Assembly: GCF_007988805.1 (NCBI RefSeq)
Contig: NZ_BJUV01000032.1
Coordinates: 1-32,358, forward strand
Reading direction: 5' to 3'
Length of the DNA stretch: 32,358 nucleotides
DNA from: Frigoribacterium faeni
Lineage (GTDB): Bacteria > Actinomycetota > Actinomycetes > Actinomycetales > Microbacteriaceae
Within the stretch, counting starts at the first letter, position 1; every line of letters begins with the position of its first letter. A program made the position numbers and the translations under genes. The notes beneath the pieces are model-generated. The model was not told the DNA's origin. It did not search any database and worked only from the letters and a program-made list of their open reading frames with translations. This document shows positions 14,309 to 21,955 of this stretch, piece by piece.

Positions 14309-14407
14309 TCAGTCGAGGTCGTCGTCTTCGATTCCGGTGTCGAAGTACGACACGTGGTCGACGTCGTCGGCCGTGGCCAGGATGCGGGCCGAGAAGGAGG
14401 GGCGCAC
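14309..14407 (-). CDS. Hypothetical 32-aa acidic peptide
   Basis: GTG start, three bases after the stop of the preceding ORF and in the same frame, reading MRPSFSARILATADDV then DHVSYFDTGIEDDDLD. The third codon base is G or C in nearly all codons, as in real genes here. The basic front and very acidic tail (EDDDLD) look like a short peptide precursor or a small regulatory peptide; no family is recognised. Because the frame is shared with the ORF before it, separated by TGA CCC, the pair could also be one 68-codon gene split by a stop. Confidence 0.45.
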   Translation of the reverse strand: MRPSFSARILATADDVDHVSYFDTGIEDDDLD

Positions 14408-14410
14408 GGG

Positions 14411-14515
14411 TCAGGCCGCCAGGTCCGCGTGACCGAGACGGTCGACGAACAGCTCGGACAGGTCCATGGCCTCGGTCGGGGCGAGCTCGACGTGGCGCAG
14501 GTCGGAGGCGGTCAC
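14411..14515 (-). CDS. Hypothetical 34-aa peptide
   Basis: GTG start overlapping the stop of the upstream 53-aa ORF by four bases (GTGA), a sign of coupled translation. Reads MTASDLRHVELAPTEA then MDLSELFVDRLGHADLAA, with G or C in nearly all third codon positions. No Cys. Leader-like amphipathic helix features (DLSELF) can be seen, but I do not recognise a family. The next ORF follows after three bases in the same frame. Confidence 0.48.
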   Translation of the reverse strand: MTASDLRHVELAPTEAMDLSELFVDRLGHADLAA

Positions 14516-14673
14516 GCGCCGAAGCCGAGCGTGACGAGGAGGGCGGCGGTCGCGGTGATGCTCGCGGCGACGGCCGAGGTCGCCACCACGAACAGCGTGG
14601 CCTGGCGCTCAGAGTCACGGACCTCCGAGAAGGGGCTCCGGACGCGCGTCGTGGTCGGGCGGATGATGCTCAT
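14512..14673 (-). CDS. Hypothetical 53-aa single-span membrane peptide
   Basis: ATG start, 53 residues: a polar N-terminal half (MSIIRPTTTRVRSPFSEVRD) and a C-terminal hydrophobic helix (about 25-52, LFVVATSAVAASITATAALL). G or C is used at almost every third codon position, a strong coding sign. No clear ribosome site. It is the first of three tiny ORFs on the same strand and lies 126 bases past the end of nhaA. It may be a membrane peptide; its function is unknown. Confidence 0.55.
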   Translation of the reverse strand: MSIIRPTTTRVRSPFSEVRDSERQATLFVVATSAVAASITATAALLVTLGFGA

Positions 14674-14799
14674 GGTGAAGCTCGTCTCTGGCAGCCCTGC
14701 GCTGCCCGCTGGTGTGAACGGTCGGCCCGGTGGGCCGCTCCCGCATCGCCGTGAATCGATGCAAGTGAATGTTTACACGCGGTTTCCTAGACCGACTAA
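14674..14799. promoter_or_regulatory. A+T-richer spacer upstream of the small-ORF cluster
   Basis: Between nhaA and the 53-aa ORF. It contains the imperfect palindrome GTGAATGTTTACAC (14765-14778) and a direct repeat of GTGAAT (about 14751 and 14765). On the minus strand TGTAAA could serve as a -10. It is the likely promoter region of the three small ORFs. Confidence 0.4.
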
Positions 14800-16089
14800 C
14801 TACTCGACGATCGAGTTCGCTTCATGGATAGACCGGCCGTAGCGGCGGCTCCGGGCGCTCAGGATCGACGCGCCGATCAGGGCCGAGAGGAGCGATCCGA
14901 CCAGCACCCCGACCTTGACGTGCGCATCGGCCTCGCTGCCCAGGCCGAACGACAGCTCGCCGATCAGCAGCGACACGGTGAAGCCGATCCCGGCCACGAA
15001 CGACAGCCCGACCAGGTCGACCCAGCGGATCGACTGGTGCAGGCGCAAGGCGGGCACCCGCGTCACCAGGAACGTCGTCAGGGTGATGCCGATCGACTTG
15101 CCGAACACCAGTGCCAGGATGATGCCCAGCGCGACGGGGTCCGCCAGCGATTCCCCGAGCCCCGAGAATCCGCCCACCGTCACGCCGGCCGAGAAGAACG
15201 CGAAGACCGGCACGGCCACGCCCATCGAGATCGGGCTCACCTGGTGGGCGAAGTGGTGCGTCATGCCCGTGAAGAGCGCGCGTCCGTCGGCGTCGACACC
15301 GGACGCGACCCGGGCGCGGACGCTGGCCACGACCGGGACGGAGAAGCCGAGCAGCACGCCGGCCACGGTCGCGTGGATGCCCGACGCGTGGACGAGCGCC
15401 CAGGTCGTCACGGCCAACGGGATCAGCACGTACCAGGCGCGGACGCCCCGCTGCGCGGCCACGCCGAACAGCACGAGGGGCACGGCGGCGACCGCCAGCG
15501 GGAGGAACGCGATGTCGTCGGTGTAGAAGATCGCGATGATGCTGATCGCGAGGAGGTCGTCGACGACTGCGAGGGTCAGCAGGAACGTGCGGAGCGCCGG
15601 GGGGAGGAACCTCCCGACGACCGCGATGACGGCCACCGCGAAGGCGATGTCGGTCGCGGTCGGGATGGCCCAGCCGCGGAGGGCGTCGCCGCCGGACTGC
15701 AGGTTCACGACGGTGTAGATCACGGCCGGCAGCGCGACCCCGCCGACGGCCGCCGCCACCGGCACCGCAGCCAGCCGGGGGTTGCGCAGGCTGCCCGCGA
15801 CGAACTCCTGCTTGAGCTCGAGGCCGACGACGAAGAAGAAGATCGCGAGCAGGCCGTCGGCCGCCCAGGTGCCGAGGCTGAGGTTCAGGTGGAGCGCGTC
15901 CGGGCCGACGCGCAGGTCGCGGATCGACTCGTACCAGGGGGCGAGCGGGGTGTTCGCCAGGACGAGAGCGAGCACGGTCGCGCCGAGCAGGAGGGCGCCC
16001 GCGACGGTGTCCTGAGTGACGACGTCGGCGACCCGACGGGCCAGGTGCCGCGGCCGGGACGGCGCGGACGGAGCGGGGGAGGAGGTCAT
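14800..16089 (-). CDS. nhaA: Na+/H+ antiporter NhaA
   Basis: A 429-aa membrane antiporter that expels sodium in exchange for protons and so supports pH and salt tolerance. It shows the NhaA hallmarks: [25 protein letters not shown] with the transport-lining Asp (E. coli D133 region), [11 protein letters not shown] with the paired Asp (D163/D164 equivalents), and [15 protein letters not shown]. About 11-12 helices are visible, with a loop near [16 protein letters not shown]. The ATG at 16089 is chosen; GAAAG precedes it by a suitable distance and residues encoded further upstream (to 16254) are arginine/proline-rich non-coding-like sequence. The C-terminal [17 protein letters not shown] is cytoplasmic. 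Confidence 0.93.
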   Translation of the reverse strand: MTSSPAPSAPSRPRHLARRVADVVTQDTVAGALLLGATVLALVLANTPLAPWYESIRDLRVGPDALHLNLSLGTWAADGLLAIFFFVVGLELKQEFVAGSLRNPRLAAVPVAAAVGGVALPAVIYTVVNLQSGGDALRGWAIPTATDIAFAVAVIAVVGRFLPPALRTFLLTLAVVDDLLAISIIAIFYTDDIAFLPLAVAAVPLVLFGVAAQRGVRAWYVLIPLAVTTWALVHASGIHATVAGVLLGFSVPVVASVRARVASGVDADGRALFTGMTHHFAHQVSPISMGVAVPVFAFFSAGVTVGGFSGLGESLADPVALGIILALVFGKSIGITLTTFLVTRVPALRLHQSIRWVDLVGLSFVAGIGFTVSLLIGELSFGLGSEADAHVKVGVLVGSLLSALIGASILSARSRRYGRSIHEANSIVE

Positions 16090-16216
16090 GGGTGTCTTTC
16101 GCGACGGAGGGACGAGGAGGCGTCGGACCGGTCCCCGGCATCGGCGGCGCGCATACGGACACGGCGGCGCACGACGAGGTGCGCGCCGAGGATGCGGCGG
16201 AGAGAGCGGGGGCGGG

Positions 16217-16393
16217 TCAGGCGGCCGTCGGAGGCGGGCATCCGGCGATCTCACCGTGCGCGTTGGTGCCCCACAGGCTCATCCACCCGTTGGTGCCGCA
16301 GGTGCGCTTGGTCAGCACCAGCCGGTTCGGGAAGGCCGCCGTGTCGAGTCGCCGGAGCCGCGTGGAGGCGGGGGCGCAGGCGGGTGAGGACAC
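16217..16393 (-). CDS. Hypothetical 58-aa protein from a leaderless mRNA
   Basis: GTG to TGA, 58 residues: [58 protein letters not shown]. Three Cys (near 6, 32 and 51) and two Trp stand out. G or C at the third position of nearly every codon supports real coding. A TAGAAT -10 lies exactly six bases upstream of the GTG, so translation would be leaderless. It lies 127 bases upstream of nhaA on the same strand. Function unknown; possibilities are a small metal- or redox-binding peptide or a translated nhaA leader. Confidence 0.58.
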   Translation of the reverse strand: MSSPACAPASTRLRRLDTAAFPNRLVLTKRTCGTNGWMSLWGTNAHGEIAGCPPPTAA

Positions 16394-16399
16394 GTCGGT

Positions 16400-16405
16400 A
16401 TTCTA
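16400..16405 (-). promoter_or_regulatory. -10 element TAGAAT of the 58-aa ORF
   Basis: Minus-strand TAGAAT, six bases before the GTG at 16393. No good -35 is seen at the usual distance. A reverse copy of the GAGGAGGCGCG word lies directly upstream (16408-16418). Confidence 0.6.
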
Positions 16406-16475
16406 CCCGCGCCTCCTCGGCTCCATCGGGGTACGCCCGCACCGCACGTCCAGCGCCGCGGCGTACGACGGTCGC

Positions 16476-17375
16476 ATGACTCGCGACCAGTACACGTTCG
16501 ACGACCCGCGCACGCGCTACCCCGTCATCAGCCCCGAGGTGCAGCAGCAGCCCGAGCCCGGCCTCCAGTCGAAGATGACCCCGGTGCCCGACCTCGGGGA
16601 GGACACCTACCGCGGCACCGGCCGGCTCACCGGGCGCAAGGCCCTGATCACCGGCGCCGACTCGGGCATCGGAGCCGCCGTCGCCATCGCCTACGCCCGC
16701 GAGGGCGCCGACGTCGCCCTGTCGTACCTGCCCGAGGAGGAGGACGACGCCCGCCACGTCGTCGAGCTCATCGAGGCCGCGGGGCGCACCGCCGTCGCCC
16801 TGCCGGGCGACCTGACCAGCGCCTCCTTCTGCCGTTGGCTCGTCGAGGAGGCGGTGGCCGGCCTGGGCGGGCTCGACGCCATCGTCAACGTCGCCGGCAA
16901 GCAGGTCTGGCAGGACGGCATCGAGAACATCACCGACGAGCAGTTCGACCTCACCTTCAAGACCAACGTCTACGCGCCGTTCTGGATCGTCAAGGCGGCG
17001 CTCCCGCACCTCGGCCCGGGGTCGACCATCATCAACACGGCGTCGCTCGAGGCGTACCAGCCCGCCCCCGACCGGCTCGACTACGCGACCACGAAGGGCG
17101 CGATCAACAACTTCTCGAAGGGCCTCGCGCAGCAGCTGATCTCGAAGGGCATCCGCGTCAACGTCGTCGCGCCCGGTCCCACCTGGAGCGTGCTCCAGGT
17201 GACGCTGGGCGTCGACCCCGAGACCCTGCCGGAGTTCGGGTCGAGCGAGTCGCCGATCGGCCGTGCGGCGCAGCCGGCCGAGCAGGCCCCCGCCTACGTG
17301 TTCCTGGCGAGCGCGGAGTCGAGCTTCGTCGCCGGGGAGACCCTCAACGTCAACGGAGGCATGGTCACGCCGTAG
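16476..17375 (+). CDS. SDR family oxidoreductase (YghA/general stress protein 39 type)
   Basis: A 299-aa short-chain dehydrogenase with the N-terminal extension of about 50 residues (YPVISPEVQQQPEPG and the following segment) that marks the YghA/GS39 group. The NAD(P) motif TGADSGIG sits at about 59-66, NVAGKQ follows, catalytic Ser lies in INTASLEAYQ, and Y203-x3-K207 is in DYATTKGA. These enzymes reduce aldehydes or oxidise alcohols and are often induced by general stress; substrate unknown. The ATG at 16476 has TACGAC six bases before it and no ribosome site. A strong hairpin (17378-17399) ends the gene. Confidence 0.9.
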   Translation: MTRDQYTFDDPRTRYPVISPEVQQQPEPGLQSKMTPVPDLGEDTYRGTGRLTGRKALITGADSGIGAAVAIAYAREGADVALSYLPEEEDDARHVVELIEAAGRTAVALPGDLTSASFCRWLVEEAVAGLGGLDAIVNVAGKQVWQDGIENITDEQFDLTFKTNVYAPFWIVKAALPHLGPGSTIINTASLEAYQPAPDRLDYATTKGAINNFSKGLAQQLISKGIRVNVVAPGPTWSVLQVTLGVDPETLPEFGSSESPIGRAAQPAEQAPAYVFLASAESSFVAGETLNVNGGMVTP

Positions 17376-17377
17376 CA

Positions 17378-17399
17378 CGGGCCGGGTCGGACCGGCCCG
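17378..17399 (+). terminator. Hairpin after the SDR gene
   Basis: CGGGCCGG (17378-17385) pairs with CCGGCCCG (17392-17399) over a six-base loop, starting three bases after the stop. No U-run follows, as is common at high G+C. Confidence 0.6.
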
Positions 17400-17509
17400 G
17401 CGGACCGGGGCTGGGCCGGATCGGGCTCGGCGGGTCCGTCCGCACCCGGACGCGGCGACCGCCGCCTAGGGTGGAGGTCCTTGCCACCCACACCCGGACA
17501 GGAGGCGGC

Positions 17510-19186
17510 ATGGACACCCCGGACCTCACCGCGGGCATGGTGCTCGACGGTCGTTACGAGATCGTCTCGGTGCTCGGACGCGGCGGCATGGCCAGCGTCT
17601 ACCGCGCCCGCGACACCCTGCTCGGTCGCGTCGTCGCGATCAAGCTCTTCGCCCCGACGGGCGCCGCCGCCGCCGAGCTGCGGCGCGAGACCAGCGAGGT
17701 GCAGGTGCTCGCCGGTCTGGCGCACCCGGCCATCGTCACGCTCTTCGACGCCCGCGTCGACGACGCCGACCGGGCGTACCTCGTCATGGAGTACGTGGAG
17801 GGCCCGACCCTCCAGGAGCTCGTCTCGAGGGGGCCTCTGGCTCCGGCCACCGCGGCGGCCATGCTGGCCGATCTCGGCGAGGCCCTGCACGTCGCCCACG
17901 AGGGCGGCGTCGTGCACCGCGACGTGAAGCCCGCGAACATCCTGCTCGCGCCCGTGCCCGGCGGCGAGGGCCGGTACCGGGCCAAGCTCGCCGACTTCGG
18001 CATCGTCTACCTGGTCGACTCGACGCGGCTCACCGCGACGGGCACCGTCATGGGCACCGCCGCGTTCATCAGCCCCGAGCAGGCCCTGGGGCAGCCGATC
18101 GGCCCGCCCTCCGACGTCTACTCGCTGGGTCTCGTCACCCTCGAGGCGCTCACCGGCCACCGTGTCTTCGACGGCTCGGCGGTCGAGTCGGTCATGAAGC
18201 GGCTGCACAACGACCCCGTCATCCCCTCGTCGCTCGAGACCGGGTGGGCCTCGCTGCTGACCTCGATGACCGCCAGGGATCCGGAGGCGCGACCCACCGC
18301 GCTCGACGTCTCACGCCGAGCGTCACGACTCGCCTCGGCCGGCCGAGGGGGCACCGCCGACCTGGCCGCCGTCCCCGACGCGACCGCGCCGCTGGCGCCG
18401 AGCGATCGCACCATGGTCCTGCCGGCCGCGGGGGTCGCCGGTGCGGCTGCGGGGCTGGGCGCCGCCGGTGCGGCGGGTGCCGCGTCGGCGGACGAGCGGA
18501 CGGCCGCGGACGGCTCGGAAGCCCCGACGGCCGCGTACGGCTCGGACGCGCCCACGGCCGTGTACTCGAACGGGTCGGCGTCCGCCGGTTCGGACGCCCC
18601 GACCGAGCGCTTCGGCGCGGCGGCCGCGGCCGCGGGGGTCGGTGCCGGACTCGGCGCAGGTGCGGGAGCCGGGGGTTCGGGAACGGGCGCCGGCGGGGGC
18701 GACGACGCCCGCGCCTCCTCGGGGAAGCGTCGCTGGATCGTGCCGGTCGTCGTGGTCGCGGTTCTCGCGCTCGTCGTGGGCGGGATCGTCTGGGGCGTGT
18801 CGCAGGGATCGGGTGGAGGCGCGGTGCCGGCCGAGTCGACCTCGCCGAGCAGCACCCAGCCGAGCGACGAGCAGTCGACGCCTCCGGCCGAGAGCACCGA
18901 GCCGTCGACCGAGCCGTCGGACTCGTCGTCCGAACCGGAGACGCCGACCGAGCCGTCGCAGGACACGTCCACCGAGCCCTCGACGGAGCCCTCGGAGGAC
19001 ACGTCCACGGAGCCGTCGGCACCGACCGAGCCGTCGGCCGATCCCGTCGAGCCGAGCGTGCCCGAGGTGACCGTGCCCGCCGTGGACACCGGCGTCGACA
19101 CGGGCGTGCTCCCCGGCGGCAACGGGAACAGTGGCAAGGGGAACAACGGGAACGGCAAGGGCAACGGAGGCCCGAAGGCCCCGTAG
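17510..19186 (+). CDS. Membrane Ser/Thr protein kinase (PknB type)
   Basis: A 558-aa Hanks-type kinase. The kinase domain spans about 13-270: Gly loop GRGGMASVY (23-31), invariant Lys45 in VAIKLF, catalytic HRDVKPANIL (136-145), DFG at about 162-164, activation loop GTVMGTAAFISPEQ. A juxtamembrane stretch rich in Ala/Gly and with repeated SDAPTA(A/V)YS-like segments follows (about 300-400), then one membrane helix (about 408-430) and an outer tail of Glu-Pro-Ser-Thr repeats (about 440-520) ending in Gly/Asn/Lys. There are no PASTA domains, so the signal differs from that of PknB proper. The ATG follows GGAGG (17501-17505), and TAGGGT at 17467-17472 is a -10 candidate. Confidence 0.92.
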   Translation: MDTPDLTAGMVLDGRYEIVSVLGRGGMASVYRARDTLLGRVVAIKLFAPTGAAAAELRRETSEVQVLAGLAHPAIVTLFDARVDDADRAYLVMEYVEGPTLQELVSRGPLAPATAAAMLADLGEALHVAHEGGVVHRDVKPANILLAPVPGGEGRYRAKLADFGIVYLVDSTRLTATGTVMGTAAFISPEQALGQPIGPPSDVYSLGLVTLEALTGHRVFDGSAVESVMKRLHNDPVIPSSLETGWASLLTSMTARDPEARPTALDVSRRASRLASAGRGGTADLAAVPDATAPLAPSDRTMVLPAAGVAGAAAGLGAAGAAGAASADERTAADGSEAPTAAYGSDAPTAVYSNGSASAGSDAPTERFGAAAAAAGVGAGLGAGAGAGGSGTGAGGGDDARASSGKRRWIVPVVVVAVLALVVGGIVWGVSQGSGGGAVPAESTSPSSTQPSDEQSTPPAESTEPSTEPSDSSSEPETPTEPSQDTSTEPSTEPSEDTSTEPSAPTEPSADPVEPSVPEVTVPAVDTGVDTGVLPGGNGNSGKGNNGNGKGNGGPKAP

Positions 19187-19267
19187 CCCGCGCGGGCGCG
19201 AGACGCCCCCGTCGCGGGGCGCCCCCGTCGTGCCCCCCCCGTCGCGAGCTCGAACGCGTTCCGCCGA

Positions 19268-19325
19268 TCGAGTGGTCGGAAGATGCTCTTCGCGGCGCGA
19301 GGAAGAGCATCTTCTGACCACTCGA
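19268..19325. repeat. 58-bp palindrome, array copy 1
   Basis: 24-base arms (19268-19291 and 19302-19325), one mismatch, 10-base loop gcggcgcgag. The arm carries gtggtc then agatgctcttc. Copy 2 (19503-19560) is identical across arms and loop. Confidence 0.92.
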
Positions 19326-19502
19326 CGACGAGCGCAAGCGCGTGAGCGCGAGGCGCACCGTCATGACTCGAGCGCGTTCCGCGATCGAGTGGCGAGGCCC
19401 GCTCGCGAGGCGCGAGCTCCCCCCGTCGCGAGCTCGAACGCGCTTCGCGATCGAGTGGCGAAGCGCGAGACGCCCCCGTTGCGCTCGAGCGCGTTCCGCC
19501 GA

Positions 19503-19560
19503 TCGAGTGGTCGGAAGATGCTCTTCGCGGCGCGAGGAAGAGCATCTTCTGACCACTCGA
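19503..19560. repeat. 58-bp palindrome, array copy 2
   Basis: Identical to copy 1 over arms and loop, including the same arm mismatch, which points to a recent duplication. Confidence 0.92.
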
Positions 19561-19655
19561 CGACGCGCGCAAGTGGCGAGGCGCGAGGCGCGAGGACGCG
19601 GGAGTGCGAGCGCCCGCGCTCCCGTCCGGGAGATGTCGTGAGCCCGAACGCGTTC

Positions 19656-19723
19656 CGTCATCGAGTGGTCCGTAGATGCTCTTCGTAGCGGGAGGAAGAG
19701 CATCTTCTGACCACTCGATGACG
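19656..19723. repeat. 68-bp palindrome, array copy 3 (longer arms)
   Basis: 29-base arms (19656-19684 and 19695-19723) with loop gtagcgggag. The flank cgtcatcga pairs with tcgatgacg, so changes in the flank are matched on both sides, which keeps the hairpin. The inner arm differs at three bases from copies 1 and 2. Confidence 0.9.
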
Positions 19724-19777
19724 CAGGAGAGCGCGCGAGAGATCCAGGGCGCGAGCTCCCGCCCGCGGGACGACGAA

Positions 19778-19807
19778 CGGGCCGCCCTCCGAGTGGAGGG
19801 CGGCCCG
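19778..19807 (-). terminator. Hairpin terminator of the GlsB/YeaQ gene
   Basis: CGGGCCGCCCTC (19778-19789) pairs perfectly with GAGGGCGGCCCG (19796-19807), six-base loop. On the minus strand it lies 20 bases past the stop at 19827 and is followed by ttcgtcgt. Confidence 0.75.
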
Positions 19808-19826
19808 TCGGCGGTGCGGGACTCGA

Positions 19827-20105
19827 CTAGTTGCGAGCGCCCTTGCGGCCGGTGACGCGCAGGTAGATGAAGAGCACGATGATCGCGCCGATGATCGAGC
19901 CGATGATGCCCGACGTCTGGAAGAAGCCGTCGGGGTTCTGGCCCGGGAAGATGAGGTAACCGAGGAACCCACCGACGAACGAGCCGATGATGCCCAGGAG
20001 GATGGTCATGGGGATCGAGATGTTCTGCTTGCCGGGCATGACGAGACGGGCGACGGCGCCGGCGATGAGGCCGATGACGATGAGGCTGATGATGAGACCG
20101 AGCAT
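19827..20105 (-). CDS. GlsB/YeaQ/YmgE family stress-response membrane protein
   Basis: A 92-aa protein of the transglycosylase-associated (Tgly_assoc) family: three glycine-rich helices (about 3-25, 35-57 and 66-86) with the family signature GLIAGAVARLVMPG, then GSFVGGFLGYLIF and IIGSIIGAIIVLFIYLR. Members are induced by general or cell-envelope stress in many bacteria; molecular role unknown. The ATG at 20105 fits the family length; the reading frame to 20180 is an unlikely extension. It ends at a strong hairpin. Confidence 0.88.
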   Translation of the reverse strand: MLGLIISLIVIGLIAGAVARLVMPGKQNISIPMTILLGIIGSFVGGFLGYLIFPGQNPDGFFQTSGIIGSIIGAIIVLFIYLRVTGRKGARN

Positions 20106-20266
20106 GATGACTGCTTTCTTTCGGTGCGCCGGATGAGCGCGGTTGCTGCCACGGGGTCGGGCAATCACCGACTCAATCACTTATCGGGCACCGAGGGCCG
20201 ATTTCGTGAAAAGTCTTAACAGAACCCCCTCCGAACTGGTAGTGGCGCAGGTGGGAAATCCCTGAA

Positions 20267-20272
20267 TAAGAT
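20267..20272 (+). promoter_or_regulatory. -10 element TAAGAT of the PLDNc gene
   Basis: TAAGAT lies six bases before the ATG at 20279, so the transcript would begin at the start codon. No ribosome site is seen. Confidence 0.65.
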
Positions 20273-20278
20273 CGCGAC

Positions 20279-20686
20279 ATGTACGTGCTCGTCTCCGGCC
20301 TCATGTTCGCCCTCGTCGTCATCGCGCTGGTCGACATCATCACCCGCCAGGACGGCCAGGTGCAGCATCTGCCGAAGCTCGTCTGGGTGCTGCTCGTGGT
20401 GTTCCTCCCTCTGATCGGCAGCATCCTGTGGTTCGCCGTGGGCCGCGACTGGTCGGCGGCGACCGAGAACGTGACCTTCGGGGATCCGAGGAGGCGCGAA
20501 CGCCTCGGCTGGGCGGGCTCGCCCTCGCGGTCTGCCGTGGCGCCCACTCGCCCGCTCAGCACCGAGGAGCAGCTGGCGGCCCTCGACCGCGAGATCGAGT
20601 TCCACGAGCAGCAGGCGCGCCTGAGGGCCCTCGAGGCGGAGGTCGAGAGGCGTCGCGACGGCGACCGGGGCGGCCAGGCGGGCTGA
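20279..20686 (+). CDS. PLDNc domain membrane protein
   Basis: A 135-aa protein with two N-terminal membrane helices (about 3-20 and 36-55) separated by a short loop, matching the phospholipase D-nuclease N-terminal (PLDNc) module: [26 protein letters not shown]. The rest is cytoplasmic: a Ser/Pro/Arg-rich stretch and a C-terminal charged helix ([32 protein letters not shown]), likely a short coiled coil (the same layout is known from actinobacterial SHOCT-like proteins). Role unknown. The mRNA is probably leaderless. Contains the word GAGGAGGCGCG (20488-20498), here reading RRR. Confidence 0.86.
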   Translation: MYVLVSGLMFALVVIALVDIITRQDGQVQHLPKLVWVLLVVFLPLIGSILWFAVGRDWSAATENVTFGDPRRRERLGWAGSPSRSAVAPTRPLSTEEQLAALDREIEFHEQQARLRALEAEVERRRDGDRGGQAG

Positions 20687-20775
20687 CTCCGGCGCACCCG
20701 GGTTTCGTCGTGGGGTCGCGACGGTCGATGATGGACGACGAGCCGATCACGCTCGACCTCCCCGGAAGGACCCCC

Positions 20776-21465
20776 ATGACCGAGACCCTGCAGGCCGCCG
20801 ACATCGTCCGCCTCGTCGACCACACCCTCCTGAAGCCCGAGGCGACCCACGCCGACGTCGACGCCCTCATCGCCGAGGCCGTCGAGCTCGGCGCGTACTC
20901 CGTCTGCGTCTCGCCGTCGATGCTGCCCCTGGTCCTGCCCGAGGGCTCCGACCTGAAGATCGCCGTCGTCGCCGGGTTCCCCAGCGGCAAGCACACCTCG
21001 GCCGTCAAGGCGGCCGAGGCGCTCGAGGCCGTCGCCTCGGGCGCTCACGAGGTCGACATGGTCATCGACGTCGGGGCCGCGAAGGCCGGCGACTTCGTCA
21101 GCGTCGAGGAGGACATCGCGATCGTGCGCGGCGTGATCCCCGCCCCGACCGTGCTGAAGGTCATCATCGAGTCGGCCGCGCTCAGCGACGACGAGATCGT
21201 CGCCGTCTGCCAGGCGGCCGAGCGGGCCGGCGCCGACTTCGTCAAGACCAGCACCGGATTCCACCCCACGGGCGGGGCCACCGAGCACGCCGTCAGGCTC
21301 ATGGCTCAGACCGTCGGCGGGCGCCTCGGCGTCAAGGCCTCCGGCGGTGTCCGCACCATCGACGACGCCCGCCGCTACGTCGCCGCGGGCGCGACCCGTC
21401 TGGGCGTCTCGGGCACGCGCGCCCTCGTCGAGGGTGCCGACCCGTCGGCCGCCGCCGGGTACTGA
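20776..21465 (+). CDS. deoC: Deoxyribose-phosphate aldolase
   Basis: A 229-aa class I aldolase that splits 2-deoxyribose 5-phosphate into acetaldehyde and glyceraldehyde 3-phosphate, the last step of deoxynucleoside breakdown. Recognised by [12 protein letters not shown] at the N-terminus, [17 protein letters not shown], the Schiff-base lysine K157 in DFVKTSTGF, and the second active-site lysine (about 186) in [10 protein letters not shown]. Length is normal. The ATG follows GGAAGGA by five bases. No other nucleoside catabolic gene lies next to it. Confidence 0.95.
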   Translation: MTETLQAADIVRLVDHTLLKPEATHADVDALIAEAVELGAYSVCVSPSMLPLVLPEGSDLKIAVVAGFPSGKHTSAVKAAEALEAVASGAHEVDMVIDVGAAKAGDFVSVEEDIAIVRGVIPAPTVLKVIIESAALSDDEIVAVCQAAERAGADFVKTSTGFHPTGGATEHAVRLMAQTVGGRLGVKASGGVRTIDDARRYVAAGATRLGVSGTRALVEGADPSAAAGY

Positions 21466-21547
21466 CGACCGACCGTCGTCGAGCTCGAGCCGCAGCGAGG
21501 GCCCGGGCCCGGAGTCGACGTCTCCGCGGCGCCGGCCCGAGCCCCGC

Positions 21548-21820
21548 TCAGTCGTAGAGGCGCCCCAGCAGCCAGTGCCCGGCGGCGTCGCGGACGACCT
21601 CGAACATGTGGGTCGTGCCGTCGGACGCGGTCGCCTGGAACCGCCAGCCGAGGAACCTCTGCGGCGGGTGCGTGATGAGCTCGTGGATGAACAGCGGTTC
21701 GTCGACGAGCGGCGTCGGGGTGTCGCTGACCCGCCAGCGGACGCCGTCGTGGACGAGTCGAGCGGGCAGCCCGTCGTCGAACCAGAGCGCGACGGCCGAT
21801 CGGGTGGTGGAGATGTTCAT
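21548..21820 (-). CDS. DUF6504-like protein under a LexA-type operator
   Basis: A 90-aa protein with WFDDGLPARLVHDGVRWRVSDTPTPL, a middle block on family W/R positions, and GWRFQATASDGTTHMFEVVRD. This resembles DUF6504, a family found beside the SOS mutagenesis genes imuB/dnaE2 in other Actinobacteria. The ATG at 21820 has GAGAGG upstream. CGAACACACGTTCG (21836-21849), a perfect LexA-type box, lies 15 bases before the start. Here it stands alone, without imuA, imuB or dnaE2 nearby. Confidence 0.72.
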   Translation of the reverse strand: MNISTTRSAVALWFDDGLPARLVHDGVRWRVSDTPTPLVDEPLFIHELITHPPQRFLGWRFQATASDGTTHMFEVVRDAAGHWLLGRLYD

Positions 21821-21835
21821 GGCCCGCCTCTCGTT

Positions 21836-21849
21836 CGAACACACGTTCG
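21836..21849. promoter_or_regulatory. LexA-type operator (SOS box)
   Basis: CGAACACACGTTCG, extended by symmetric T and A to TCGAAC-N4-GTTCGA. On the minus strand a TTACAC -35 and TGTGTT -10 (17 bases apart) can be placed so that the box overlaps the -10. Confidence 0.8.
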
Positions 21850-21955
21850 ATCAGAGGCGAGTGTAAGCAGGCCGATCCGGCTCGCGCAACCGCGTCGGCG
21901 TGTCTTCCGTCGGGGCCCGGCATGGCGCTACGATCGGCTCGACCGAGGGGGTCGC

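Larger units (their letters stand above)
19187..19735. repeat. Intergenic array of palindromes and half-repeats
   Basis: No gene is supported between the kinase and the GlsB/YeaQ gene. The stretch holds five copies of a block ending ATCGAGTGG (19266, 19383, 19449, 19501, 19659), most preceded by variants of ctcgaacgcgttccg. Three of them continue into full palindromes (19268-19325, 19503-19560, 19656-19723); two are half copies continuing cgaggcc or cgaagcg. The pattern suggests repeated duplication and partial loss of one element. Confidence 0.85.

Noticed and set aside
14177-14842. 221-codon plus-strand frame over the small-ORF cluster
   Set aside because: No family features; the three minus-strand small ORFs show better codon bias and end at a proper hairpin.
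19246-19656. LexA boxes within the palindrome array (GAACGCGTTC)
   Set aside because: The half sites are only two bases apart instead of four, and they are part of the repeated unit.
19240-19735. CRISPR-like array
   Set aside because: The repeated units are palindromes with irregular spacing, half copies and no unique spacers of constant length; no cas genes nearby.
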